Below, piece after piece: positions 1 through 6,473 of a stretch of 6,858 nt of DNA; the first letter of the stretch is position 1; every line of letters starts with the position of its first letter. The notes below the pieces were generated by a model. The model ran no database searches and was not told the DNA's origin. It saw only the letters and a list, made by a program, of their open reading frames with translations. The DNA lies in assembly GCA_025350085.1 (NCBI GenBank), contig JANXYI010000200.1, positions 1 to 6,858 on the forward strand, read 5' to 3'. The position numbers and the translations under genes were made by a program. Source of the stretch: Deltaproteobacteria bacterium (lineage in GTDB: Bacteria > Desulfobacterota > Desulfovibrionia > Desulfovibrionales > Desulfovibrionaceae).

Positions 1-2634
1 GCGCTGGACCTCTGGCGCGCCATGAATTCTGGTGAATACTCCGCACGCCTCGGCAAGGAACTCAAGCGATTCAACGGCAACCTTTTCGCTCACCCGGAAG
101 TGCTCCCCCTGACGGGAGAGCAGATCGGCATTCTCTACGCAGCCTCAAAGGCCGACTGGAAAGAAGTGGAGCCCGCCATTTTCGGCACCTTGCTGGAGCG
201 CGCCCTGAACGATCGGGACCGCCACAAGCTCGGAGCGCACTACACGCCCCGCGCTTACGTGGAACGCCTTGTGCTGCCTACGATAATCTATCCCTTGCGC
301 GAGGATTGGGACAACGTGCAATCCGCCGCCAAGCTCCATGCGGACCAAGGCAAGCCACTGGAGGCCCAGGCGGAAATTCTGGCCTTTTTGGACCGCCTAC
401 GCACTGTTCGCGTGCTGGACCCAGCTTGCGGCTCCGGCAACTTCCTGTATGTCACGCTGGAGCACATGAAGCGCCTGGAAAGTGAGGTTGTGGCCACGGC
501 CAAGACCTACGGAGAAGGGCAGTCACAGCACAAACTAGAAGACGTTGACCCGCACCAGTTCCTTGGCCTGGAGATTAACCCGCGCGCTGCCCACATAGCG
601 GAAATGGTGCTCTGGATAGGCTACTGGCAGTGGTACTACCGCACGCACGACAAACTTGCCATGCCGCCTGAGCCCATTATCCGCATGTTCAAGAACATCG
701 AATGCCGGGACGCCGTGCTGGAGTATGCGAAAAAACGCGTGGCCACGGACGGGCACGGCAAGGCCATAACCCGCTGGGACGGGCGCACCATGAAGCTGGA
801 CCCGGTGACGGGCAACAAAGTACCTGACGAAGCCGCGCAGGTGGAAGAGCTGGTGTACGAGAAACCCCGGCCCGCTACATGGCCCGAGGCGGATTTCATC
901 GTGGGCAACCCGCCGTTCATCGGTGCGAAGCGCATTCGCAGTGAGCTTGGGGATGGATATTTCACGGCGTTGAGTAAGGCATACCCCGAGCTTTCAGAAT
1001 TTTCTGATTTCGTCATGTTTTGGTGGCACAAGGCTGCGAAGCTGGTTGAGGACAGCAAGGTACGCCGCTTTGGGCTGATTACGACAAACAGTCTCGGCCA
1101 GGCTTTCAACCGCCGCGTCACGGCTCTGCACCTGTCCTCAACCACGCCCTTGTCCCTGGCCTATGCCGTGCCTGACCACCCGTGGGTTGATGCCTCGGAC
1201 GGAGCCGCCGTGCGCATAGCTATGACAGTTGGCGTTGCTGGGGCCTTGGACGGATGCCTTGCTGTTGTCGCCTCAGAAACTCCAACGGAGGGGGCAGAAC
1301 GGCATGTCGCTTTTTCGGAAGCTCTCGGCCGCATTAATGCCGATCTAACTGTGGGGGCAGATGTTTCGAGTGCTGTCGCCTTGAACGCCAATGACGGATT
1401 TAGTGGCTTCGGTATGGCTCTGCATGGCTCAGGCTTCATCGTCTCCCCGAAGGAAGCAAGCCAACTCGGACTAAACCGCATTGCAGGGCTTGATAAGCAC
1501 ATCTGCCCGTTCCGTAACGGTAAGGATATTACAGACAAGGCTCGTGGAAAACTTGTCATAGACTTATTCGGATTAAAAATTGACGAGGTTCGGAGCCAGT
1601 ATCCAGAAGTATATCAGTATGTTTTTGAGCAGGTGAAGCCAGAACGAGACCACAATAACCGTGACTCCATCCGCGACTTGTGGTGGCTTTTTGGTTGGCC
1701 GCGTCCGCTACTTCGAAAAGCTAAGGAAGGGCTAGCGCGTTTTATTGTTACGCCAGGAACCGCGAAGCATTGCATGTTCGTATTTCTTGATCAGAGCATT
1801 ATTCCAGATCATAGCCTTATTGTGATAGCATCTGCCGATGCCTACCACTTGGGAGTGCTTTCTAGCTGCATCCACAGCGCTTGGTCCTTGGCGGCAGGTG
1901 GACGGCTTGGCGTGGGTAATGACCCCCGTTACAACAGCACTCGCTGCTTCGATCCCTTCCCCTTCCCCGACCCCACGCCGGAGCTGAAAGAGCGCATCCG
2001 CGCACTTGGCGAAAGCCTGGACGCCCACCGCAAGGCCCGGCAGGCCCTGCACCCAGACGTGACCCTAACGGGCATGTACAACGTGCTGGAGGCCCTGCGC
2101 GCCGGGCGGGAGTTGACGGCCAAGGAACGGGACATTCATGAAAAGGGCCTGGTGGCCATTCTGCGGCAGTTGCACGATGAACTGGACGCGACGGTTGCCC
2201 AAGCCTACGGCTGGCCGCCAGACCTGCCTGAGGCGGAAATCCTGGCCCGGCTGGTGGACTTGAACCACAAGCGCGCGGAAGAGGAAAAAGACGGCGTGGT
2301 GCGATGGCTGCGGCCCGAGTACCAGTGCCGGGACAAGTCCAAGCCGATCAAACAGGCCAAGCTGGGCATTGAAGGCGCGGCCAAGCCCACAAAGAAGGGC
2401 AAGCCCGCCAAACGAAAGGCCAAGGCCGTGCCGCGCATCTGGCCCGTCACGCTGCCCGAGCAATTCCAGGCCGTGCGCTCCGCCCTGGCGTCCTTTGGCG
2501 AACCCGCTACGGCGGAAAAGGTTGCCAGCGCCTACGCTCGGGCACCGCGCGCCAAGGTGCAGGAGATTTTGGAGACGCTGGCGGCGCAGGGGTTTGTGCG
2601 GGTGGGGGAGAGTGGGGAATACGGGGTGGCGTAG
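1..2634 (+). CDS. MmeI-like (type IIL/IIG) restriction-modification enzyme, N-terminus outside window
   Basis: The frame is open from base 1, and codons before the first ATG (22) give LWRAM, which fits continuing protein, so the true start lies upstream. Numbering below is from the ATG at 22. Residues 1-70 resemble the helical spacer of MmeI-family enzymes. HYTP at 73-76 opens the methyltransferase domain. DPACGSGNF at 133-141 is the SAM-binding motif I, and NPPF at 296-299 is the catalytic motif IV of an amino-adenine methyltransferase. Residues of roughly 480-650 form the target-recognition region, ending in the family-typical YNSTRCFDPFPFP (637-649). A helical C-terminal domain follows (about 670-780), then a Lys-rich linker (about 791-802) and a small winged-helix-like tail (807-870). 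In this family one polypeptide methylates adenine at an asymmetric site and, with an N-terminal PD-(D/E)xK nuclease, cuts nearby. The nuclease is not visible here, so an orphan methyltransferase remains possible. Third-position GC is high at both ends but the target-recognition region is AT-richer. Confidence 0.9.
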   Translation, partial: ALDLWRAMNSGEYSARLGKELKRFNGNLFAHPEVLPLTGEQIGILYAASKADWKEVEPAIFGTLLERALNDRDRHKLGAHYTPRAYVERLVLPTIIYPLREDWDNVQSAAKLHADQGKPLEAQAEILAFLDRLRTVRVLDPACGSGNFLYVTLEHMKRLESEVVATAKTYGEGQSQHKLEDVDPHQFLGLEINPRAAHIAEMVLWIGYWQWYYRTHDKLAMPPEPIIRMFKNIECRDAVLEYAKKRVATDGHGKAITRWDGRTMKLDPVTGNKVPDEAAQVEELVYEKPRPATWPEADFIVGNPPFIGAKRIRSELGDGYFTALSKAYPELSEFSDFVMFWWHKAAKLVEDSKVRRFGLITTNSLGQAFNRRVTALHLSSTTPLSLAYAVPDHPWVDASDGAAVRIAMTVGVAGALDGCLAVVASETPTEGAERHVAFSEALGRINADLTVGADVSSAVALNANDGFSGFGMALHGSGFIVSPKEASQLGLNRIAGLDKHICPFRNGKDITDKARGKLVIDLFGLKIDEVRSQYPEVYQYVFEQVKPERDHNNRDSIRDLWWLFGWPRPLLRKAKEGLARFIVTPGTAKHCMFVFLDQSIIPDHSLIVIASADAYHLGVLSSCIHSAWSLAAGGRLGVGNDPRYNSTRCFDPFPFPDPTPELKERIRALGESLDAHRKARQALHPDVTLTGMYNVLEALRAGRELTAKERDIHEKGLVAILRQLHDELDATVAQAYGWPPDLPEAEILARLVDLNHKRAEEEKDGVVRWLRPEYQCRDKSKPIKQAKLGIEGAAKPTKKGKPAKRKAKAVPRIWPVTLPEQFQAVRSALASFGEPATAEKVASAYARAPRAKVQEILETLAAQGFVRVGESGEYGVA

Positions 2635-2661
2635 TATCGAAATTTTAGGCAGCCTCTTTCT

Positions 2662-2683
2662 TTTGGGGGTAACTTTGGGGGTA
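2662..2683. repeat. Tandem decamer repeat beside the restriction-modification gene
   Basis: The decamer TTTGGGGGTA occurs at 2662-2671 and again at 2674-2683, a period of 12 bases. It lies 28 bases after the stop of the restriction-modification gene, in a spacer (2635-2813) that is AT-richer than its flanks and holds no gene, tRNA or clear promoter. Closely spaced direct repeats of this kind can be binding sites for a tyrosine recombinase or a regulator. No integrase or tRNA is visible in the window, so the role is inferred only from position and pattern. Confidence 0.5.
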
Positions 2684-2813
2684 TGTCATAAAATCACATT
2701 TGCGATTTGCTAGAGCCGCAATTGTTTGCAGCAATGATTCTGTTGTTGCCGAGGCACCATTCCCGCCACCATAGCCCAGTGACCTGCACAAGCGCGAGGA
2801 AACCCCGGGTGCC

Positions 2814-4391
2814 ATGATTCCAGCAGCATTTGCCAGGAACAAGACCGCTGCAAGCGTGGCCCGCACAGGTATCGCCAGCCACACAGCCGCCCTGCGCGTC
2901 TTCCCGTTCGCCTGCCTGCTCGGTTTCGCCGCACTGTATCATGCCTTGGGCATCTATGTGGTGGGCGACACCTTCCAGAGCTATGCCGCCTTCAGCTACG
3001 CCTACGGCAATTTCCTGTCCATCGGGGAGTTTCCGCAGTGGTTCCCGTATGCCGCCTACGGCAGCCCTGCGGAACCCTATATCATGACCTTTCTTGGCCC
3101 GTTCCAGATCCTGGCCATCTTCGCCGGGGCCCTGTTCCGGTTCTCCGATGTCTGGACCATGTATTATCTCTGCGCCGTTCTTGAATCCTGTATTTTTGTC
3201 GGGTGCGCGTACCTGCTCGGCACAGAACTCTACAAGAACGAGATTGCCGCCTCGTCCGTGGCCACCTGGGTGGCTGTGTCCGTCTTTTGGAACATCCAGA
3301 TCTTCTGGACGCACCGCATCCTGCTCTACGTACCGCTCATGCTGTACCTGACCCTGCGCTTCCACCGCACCGGGGATGTGCGCCAGATTATTCGCCTGGG
3401 CCTGGTCGGGGTCATCGCGCTCATCGGCAGCGTGGCCTATCTGGCGCCGGTGTATGCGTTTCTGCTTTGCCTCTTCCTGGCCCTGCTGCGGATTTTTGAC
3501 CGCAAAAACGCGTGCACAAGCCTGGGCAAGCCCAATCTGGCGGCCTTGGCCGAGTTCGGTGTCCTGCTGCTGCTGGCCGGTCTGTATGCCTTCCTGTTCG
3601 CCAACGCCTTTGACGGCGTGAGCTTCACCGCTCCGGGGAGAGATTCCGTCACCGGGGGCATGGGCCTGGATGCCTTTCTGCACTATGCGGGCTCTGCCCT
3701 GGTAAAGCTCCCTGAGTTTGTGCTGGGGCACTGGACCTTTCATACTGAATTCTTCTTTTATCTTGGGGTGGTGGCCACGGGCCTGGTGCTTTTTGCCGTG
3801 CACCGGCTGCGTGACGGCGTCTTCTGGGCCCTGGCCTGCGCCTGCGCCTGCCTGTTTCTGCTGAGCCTGGGGCCGCACGGCCTGGTGGGCTACGCCGCGT
3901 ACTGGTTCCCGGGCATGAAGCACTTCCGCCATCTCGTGTTCCTGCTGCCCATGGTCCGCGTCCTGCTCTTCTTCCTCGCCGGGTATGGGCTGGACCATCT
4001 GCTTGAGCAGCCGCGCAAACAACGCGTCCCGGCCCTGCTCTGGATCACCGCTGCCGCCCTGGCCATCATCCTGCTCAAGCATCTGCTTCCGCTGGACCAA
4101 CCCGCCTCTCCTGACTGGTCCTGGTTCGTCCCGGAGACAAGCCTGGGCGTCGCGTTGCTGGCCTGGGTCTGGTCCTGGCCCTGGCCGTGGCCTGGGAACT
4201 TGGCAGCGCGCAGTACTTCCTGGAGGACAGTTCCAAGACCCTCGACCAGCGGAGCGTGGTGCGCAACCCAGGAAACGGAATGGACATTTCTTTGGTGCAG
4301 AGCGTCCCCTTCGTGGGCAGCCGCTTCACCCTGGACCGGGACTTTCCCCGTTCGCAGGCTCTCTTGGAACTGGCCATGCGCTGGCCCCTGA
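2814..4391 (+). CDS. YfhO-like GT-C membrane protein, N-terminal part (frameshifted)
   Basis: This is the membrane-embedded part of a YfhO-like protein. Family members are polytopic GT-C-fold proteins thought to move sugars from lipid carriers onto acceptors outside the membrane; Bacillus YfhO acts on lipoteichoic acid. I count about 11-12 hydrophobic segments, at roughly 29-50, 92-110, 115-137, 145-182, 192-225, 245-265, 313-330, 336-352, 372-392, 407-425 and one begun at 441. The first outer loop carries GDTF (51-54) followed by a Trp/Pro/Tyr-rich stretch to about 84, as in GT-C proteins where the loop acid is catalytic. FRHLVFLLPMVRVLLFFLAG (371-390) resembles the conserved FR..R....AG.GL element of YfhO. 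After residue 451 the frame is wrong: the tail to 525 is a Trp/Ser/Pro/Arg-rich artefact. ATG 2814 is the first start after an in-frame stop at 2772. The only Shine-Dalgarno candidate, GAGGA at 2796-2800, sits 13 bases away, which is long. Acceptor and sugar donor cannot be told. Confidence 0.75.
   Translation: MIPAAFARNKTAASVARTGIASHTAALRVFPFACLLGFAALYHALGIYVVGDTFQSYAAFSYAYGNFLSIGEFPQWFPYAAYGSPAEPYIMTFLGPFQILAIFAGALFRFSDVWTMYYLCAVLESCIFVGCAYLLGTELYKNEIAASSVATWVAVSVFWNIQIFWTHRILLYVPLMLYLTLRFHRTGDVRQIIRLGLVGVIALIGSVAYLAPVYAFLLCLFLALLRIFDRKNACTSLGKPNLAALAEFGVLLLLAGLYAFLFANAFDGVSFTAPGRDSVTGGMGLDAFLHYAGSALVKLPEFVLGHWTFHTEFFFYLGVVATGLVLFAVHRLRDGVFWALACACACLFLLSLGPHGLVGYAAYWFPGMKHFRHLVFLLPMVRVLLFFLAGYGLDHLLEQPRKQRVPALLWITAAALAIILLKHLLPLDQPASPDWSWFVPETSLGVALLAWVWSWPWPWPGNLAARSTSWRTVPRPSTSGAWCATQETEWTFLWCRASPSWAAASPWTGTFPVRRLSWNWPCAGP
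3834..3851 (+). repeat. Hexamer GCCTGC x3 inside the YfhO-like gene
   Basis: GCCTGC is repeated three times in tandem and in phase, encoding Ala-Cys three times (residues 341-346) within a predicted membrane helix. Unit changes would keep the frame. It is visible directly, but a role is not implied. Confidence 0.7.
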
Positions 4392-4978
4392 ACAATGTCA
4401 TTGTGCAGCAGTATGTGGGCGCAGACCCGTGCATACCCGTGTTCCGCGTGGATTATGCCACTCCCGGGGTTGTGGCGCTGCTCGACAGGAGTGTCCCGGG
4501 CGGCCTTGTCCGATCCAATGCCGAAAAGAGGGACAACCGGCGGATGTTCCAATGGCTGACGGCCTTGCAACAGCCTTGGTTCCGCGAGGCCTGCGGGTGC
4601 GACGGCAACAAGCTGGTGCTGGAGACCCCGCAGGGGCAGCGTCTCGACGTTTCCAGAGCGGTGCGGCATTTCTCCGCCAACAGGCTGGAGCTGGTTCTGG
4701 ACAGCGGCGCCGAGGGCGGCGTGCTCTATTATGCCGATGCCTATCATCCCGGCTGGAAGGCCAGGGTGGACGGCCAGGCTGCGGGGATAGCCCTGGCGCG
4801 CACGGCCTTCAAGTCCGTGGCCGTGCCGCCGGGCATCCATACGGTGGCCCTGGCCTTTTACAACCCCTGGCGCGAATGGGCCAGGCGAGGGCTGGCCGTG
4901 GCCGCGGTCCTGGCCCTGGCGCATCTGTTCGCCACGGCTCTGCGCGAGCAAGTCCAACGCCGCCGTCTACTTTCCTGA
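4187..4978 (+). CDS. YfhO-like membrane protein, C-terminal part (frameshifted)
   Basis: This frame carries the C-terminal third of the protein begun at 2814. The ATG at 4187 lies inside a membrane helix that begins upstream, so it is not a convincing independent start: no Shine-Dalgarno precedes it. After the helix comes an extracytoplasmic domain of about 230 residues. Its most telling part is YYADAYHPGWKARVDG (about 181-196, PGW at 188-190), followed by a beta-rich stretch ending VPPGIHTVALAFYNP. This PGW...DG...vPaG.H pattern is typical of the end of YfhO-family proteins. A last hydrophobic helix (235-252) and a basic tail (253-263) anchor the C-terminus in the membrane. Many in-phase codons with strong G/C third positions and no internal stop show that this segment was under coding selection until very recently. 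Confidence 0.75.
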   Translation: MAWELGSAQYFLEDSSKTLDQRSVVRNPGNGMDISLVQSVPFVGSRFTLDRDFPRSQALLELAMRWPLNNVIVQQYVGADPCIPVFRVDYATPGVVALLDRSVPGGLVRSNAEKRDNRRMFQWLTALQQPWFREACGCDGNKLVLETPQGQRLDVSRAVRHFSANRLELVLDSGAEGGVLYYADAYHPGWKARVDGQAAGIALARTAFKSVAVPPGIHTVALAFYNPWREWARRGLAVAAVLALAHLFATALREQVQRRRLLS

Positions 4979-5226
4979 GCTTTTTCCAATACCGCCGCCC
5001 GCCCGGCGCAGTCGTTGCCGCGCGCGGTGACTGTTACTCGATAGACTCGGTTTTCGAGCCATCCTTTGCGTATTGCCTGCCGTTGCCCGCGCTGCATTGG
5101 CTCAGACGCGCACACCGGCGGAGGTGAGGGGCAGGGGATGGGGACAGCCGGAACATCGGAAGGAAACCGCGGCGCCAAGGCCGTCATGGAAACCAGCGGA
5201 GGGTTCCGGATGCCTGTGGCCGGTGT
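4979..5226. other. Convergent intergenic region, no gene recognised
   Basis: This gap separates the stop of the YfhO-like gene (+) from the stop of the polysaccharide deacetylase (-). Convergent ends would be expected to share terminators, yet I see no GC-rich stem followed by a T tract on either strand. A perfect 10-base palindrome CCGCGCGCGG lies at 5018-5027, and a short CTCG/CGAG inverted repeat flanks GTTTT at 5046-5058. Frames crossing the region are Arg/Pro-rich and look non-coding. Confidence 0.5.
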
Positions 5227-5922
5227 CTAGCGCTCCTCGGCCAGCCACTCGGCCAGGGTCACAAAGCGGCAGCCCGCCTGGGCCAGCTTTTCCAGCACGT
5301 CCGGCATGGCCCTCACCGTGGTGCGGTGGATGTCGTGGAAGAGAAAGATTCCGCGCGGCTCAACCTGCCCCTTGGGCAGCACCTGGGCCTCGATGCCTTT
5401 GACCGTACGGTACTTCCAGTCCAGGCTGTCCACGCTCCAGAGCGCCAGGACCAGGTTGTCCTCAGCCGCCGCGCGCACGGTTCCGCTGTCGTAGCTGCCG
5501 TAAGGCGGGCGGAAGAAGTGCGGAATGACGCCCAGGGCCTTGAGCGCGAGCTCCGTCTTGTCCATCTCCTGCTTCTGCTGCGCCTCGGTCAAATGGCGCA
5601 AGAGCGGATGGTCATAGGAGTGGTTGTCGATCTCGTGGCCCTCGGCGGCGATGCGGCGGACGGTGTCCGCGGCCTTTTGCACATGCTCGCCCAGGACGAA
5701 GAAGGTGGCGTGGATGCCGCGCTCCTTCAGCAGGTCCAGCAGCGCGGGCGTGTATTTGCCCGGGCCGTCGTCAAAGGTGATAGCGCAGGCATGGCCGCCG
5801 GGTTCCAGGCGCTTGATCTCCGGGGCGTCGAGGACCGCGCCCTGCTCGGCCAAGGCCGGGCGGGCAAGCAGGGGCAGAGCCAGAACCGTGAGCAGGAGGA
5901 GCGTGGCAAAAGCTGCCCGCAT
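5227..5922 (-). CDS. Secreted NodB-type polysaccharide deacetylase
   Basis: The 231-residue protein is a carbohydrate esterase family 4 enzyme that removes acetyl groups from N-acetylated sugars of peptidoglycan, chitin-like or exopolysaccharide substrates. All five NodB motifs are present. TFDDGP (49-54) supplies the base Asp51 and metal ligand Asp52. HSYDHP (101-106) supplies metal ligands His101 and His105. RPPYGSYD (138-145) carries Arg138, DSLDW (165-169) is motif 4, and FLFHDIH (193-199) supplies the catalytic His196. So it should be an active metal-dependent hydrolase. Residues 1-25 form a Sec signal peptide (Arg2, a Leu-rich core, ALA before Glu26), so it acts in the periplasm or outside. 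The mature part is a bare catalytic domain with no binding or repeat modules. The frame is open upstream to 6228, but that stretch is Arg/Pro/Ser-rich, overlaps the Rid gene and has no domain. The ATG at 5922 has a GAGG five bases upstream and begins the signal peptide, so it is the start. Substrate is not determined. Confidence 0.93.
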   Translation of the reverse strand: MRAAFATLLLLTVLALPLLARPALAEQGAVLDAPEIKRLEPGGHACAITFDDGPGKYTPALLDLLKERGIHATFFVLGEHVQKAADTVRRIAAEGHEIDNHSYDHPLLRHLTEAQQKQEMDKTELALKALGVIPHFFRPPYGSYDSGTVRAAAEDNLVLALWSVDSLDWKYRTVKGIEAQVLPKGQVEPRGIFLFHDIHRTTVRAMPDVLEKLAQAGCRFVTLAEWLAEER

Positions 5923-5927
5923 AGGTG

Positions 5928-5931
5928 CCTC
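5928..5931 (-). promoter_or_regulatory. Ribosome binding site of the deacetylase
   Basis: On the minus strand GAGG lies five bases before the ATG at 5922. It decides the start in favour of the signal-peptide Met over the upstream in-frame ATG at 6228. Confidence 0.65.
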
Positions 5932-5940
5932 ATATTCTGA

Positions 5941-5955
5941 AGCCGCTCTGCGGCT
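5941..5955 (-). other. Perfect hairpin in the deacetylase leader
   Basis: AGCCGC (5941-5946) and GCGGCT (5950-5955) form a perfect six-pair stem with a three-base loop. It ends nine bases upstream of the GAGG of the deacetylase, so in the mRNA it would sit just before the ribosome site. It has no T tract after it on the minus strand and is not a standard terminator for that direction. A translational or stability role is possible but is inferred from position only. Confidence 0.4.
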
Positions 5956-6031
5956 GTTGCGCTGGCCAATACGTTGGGAATATTCCGCTTCACGTCTGAG
6001 CCGGGCCGCTGGGGCCGGAAACAGGCGGGCA

Positions 6032-6049
6032 GGCCGGGACATCCCGGCC
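6032..6049 (-). terminator. Strong hairpin after the Rid gene, terminator-like
   Basis: GGCCGGGA (6032-6039) and TCCCGGCC (6042-6049) are perfect complements around a two-base centre, folding as a seven-pair GC-rich stem with a four-base loop. It begins 30 bases after the TAA of the Rid gene on the minus strand. What follows on that strand contains only a short TTT and no proper U tract, so termination may be weak or partial, or the stem may protect the 3' end of the message. Confidence 0.4.
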
Positions 6050-6079
6050 CGCTCGCAGCATGCGCTGTCCGTGGCGCAC

Positions 6080-6460
6080 TTAGAGGACGGCCACGGCCTC
6101 GATCTCGACCATGAAGGCCGCGTCCACGAGCTTGGAAACTTCCACGATGGTGGTGGCCGGGCGGATCTCGCCGAAGATCTCGCCGTGGGCCTTGGCAATG
6201 CCGTCGAACTGCGCGGCATCGGTGACAAAGATGCGCGTGCGCACCACGTCCTTCATCTCGGCACCGGCTTGTGCCAAGGCATCCTTGATAATTTGAAGGG
6301 CGCGCTTGGCCTGGCCGTACATGTCCGGGGCCACGGAGCCGTCGGCCTCCACCCCGCAGGTGCCGGAGACGTAGATGGTGTTCCCGGCCACCACGGCGCG
6401 GGAATAGCCCAGCAGCGGCTCCCACTTGGAGCCCGAGGTGATGAGTCGTTTTAAAGTCAT
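6080..6460 (-). CDS. Rid-family (YjgF/YER057c/UK114) protein lacking the canonical Arg
   Basis: At 126 residues this is a full-length member of the small Rid family, normally cytoplasmic homotrimers with active sites between subunits. The best-known member, RidA, hydrolyses the reactive enamine/imine products of PLP enzymes such as 2-aminoacrylate. Visible family features are Y19 in GYSRAV, GNTIYVSGT (26-34), VRTRIFVTD (73-81), and the end RPATTIVEV (100-108) ... VEIEAVAV (118-125). Aligned without gaps to Escherichia coli RidA from memory, Tyr17 matches Y19 and Glu120 matches E119, but catalytic Arg105 falls on T103; the nearby R100 sits at the place of Phe102. This points to a non-RidA subgroup, several of which do not show imine deaminase activity. 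I therefore leave the symbol blank. AAAGGAG at 6467-6473, six bases before the ATG, supports the start. The gene is divergent from the gene at 6782 and lies 157 bases upstream of the co-directional deacetylase. Confidence 0.92.
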   Translation of the reverse strand: MTLKRLITSGSKWEPLLGYSRAVVAGNTIYVSGTCGVEADGSVAPDMYGQAKRALQIIKDALAQAGAEMKDVVRTRIFVTDAAQFDGIAKAHGEIFGEIRPATTIVEVSKLVDAAFMVEIEAVAVL

Positions 6461-6466
6461 GCTGTT

Positions 6467-6473
6467 CTCCTTT
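6467..6473 (-). promoter_or_regulatory. Ribosome binding site of the Rid gene
   Basis: AAAGGAG on the minus strand ends six bases before the ATG at 6460, a strong Shine-Dalgarno at good spacing. Confidence 0.8.

Larger units (their letters stand above)
2814..4978 (+). pseudogene. YfhO-like membrane protein gene split by a frameshift
   Basis: Two overlapping frames make one protein of about 721 residues if one base is restored near 4162. Upstream, the protein reads sensibly in the first frame as far as Ala450. From about 4164 the other frame continues the same membrane helix (GLGLVLALAVAWEL) into an intact C-terminal domain ending at the TGA at 4976-4978. The phase change equals one lost base (or two gained). 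The simplest repair is a third C in the CC at 4162-4163, giving ALLALGLVLALAV. The rest of both halves is intact, so the lesion is either recent or a sequencing/assembly error. Length and architecture match the YfhO family (about 700-900 residues). Confidence 0.8.

Noticed and set aside
2690..2813. tRNA or tRNA fragment as an integration target
   Set aside because: No cloverleaf, T-loop sequence or CCA end could be found on either strand.
4160..4190. Programmed -1 ribosomal frameshift in the YfhO-like gene
   Set aside because: I see no slippery heptamer of the X XXY YYZ type and no clear downstream stem; family members are normally read in one frame.
3890..4957. Long minus-strand frame (355 codons) opposite the YfhO-like gene, and another at 2694-4100
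   Set aside because: They are Gly/Gln/Arg/His-rich antisense shadows of a GC-rich gene, with no recognisable domain or ribosome site, while the plus strand shows clear membrane helices and a family domain.
5037..5058. Possible bidirectional terminator between the convergent genes
   Set aside because: The stem is only four to five pairs (CTCG/CGAG or CTCGA/TCGAG) with the Ts in the loop and no T tract after it.
3985..5127. Plus-strand 380-codon frame overlapping the YfhO-like gene
   Set aside because: Its composition is Arg/Gly/Pro/Ala-rich and domain-free; the other two plus frames explain the segment.
5923..6228. N-terminal extension of the deacetylase frame by 102 codons
   Set aside because: The residues are Arg/Pro/Ser-rich without a domain, the first half overlaps the Rid gene in another frame, and the signal peptide with a ribosome site starts at 5922.
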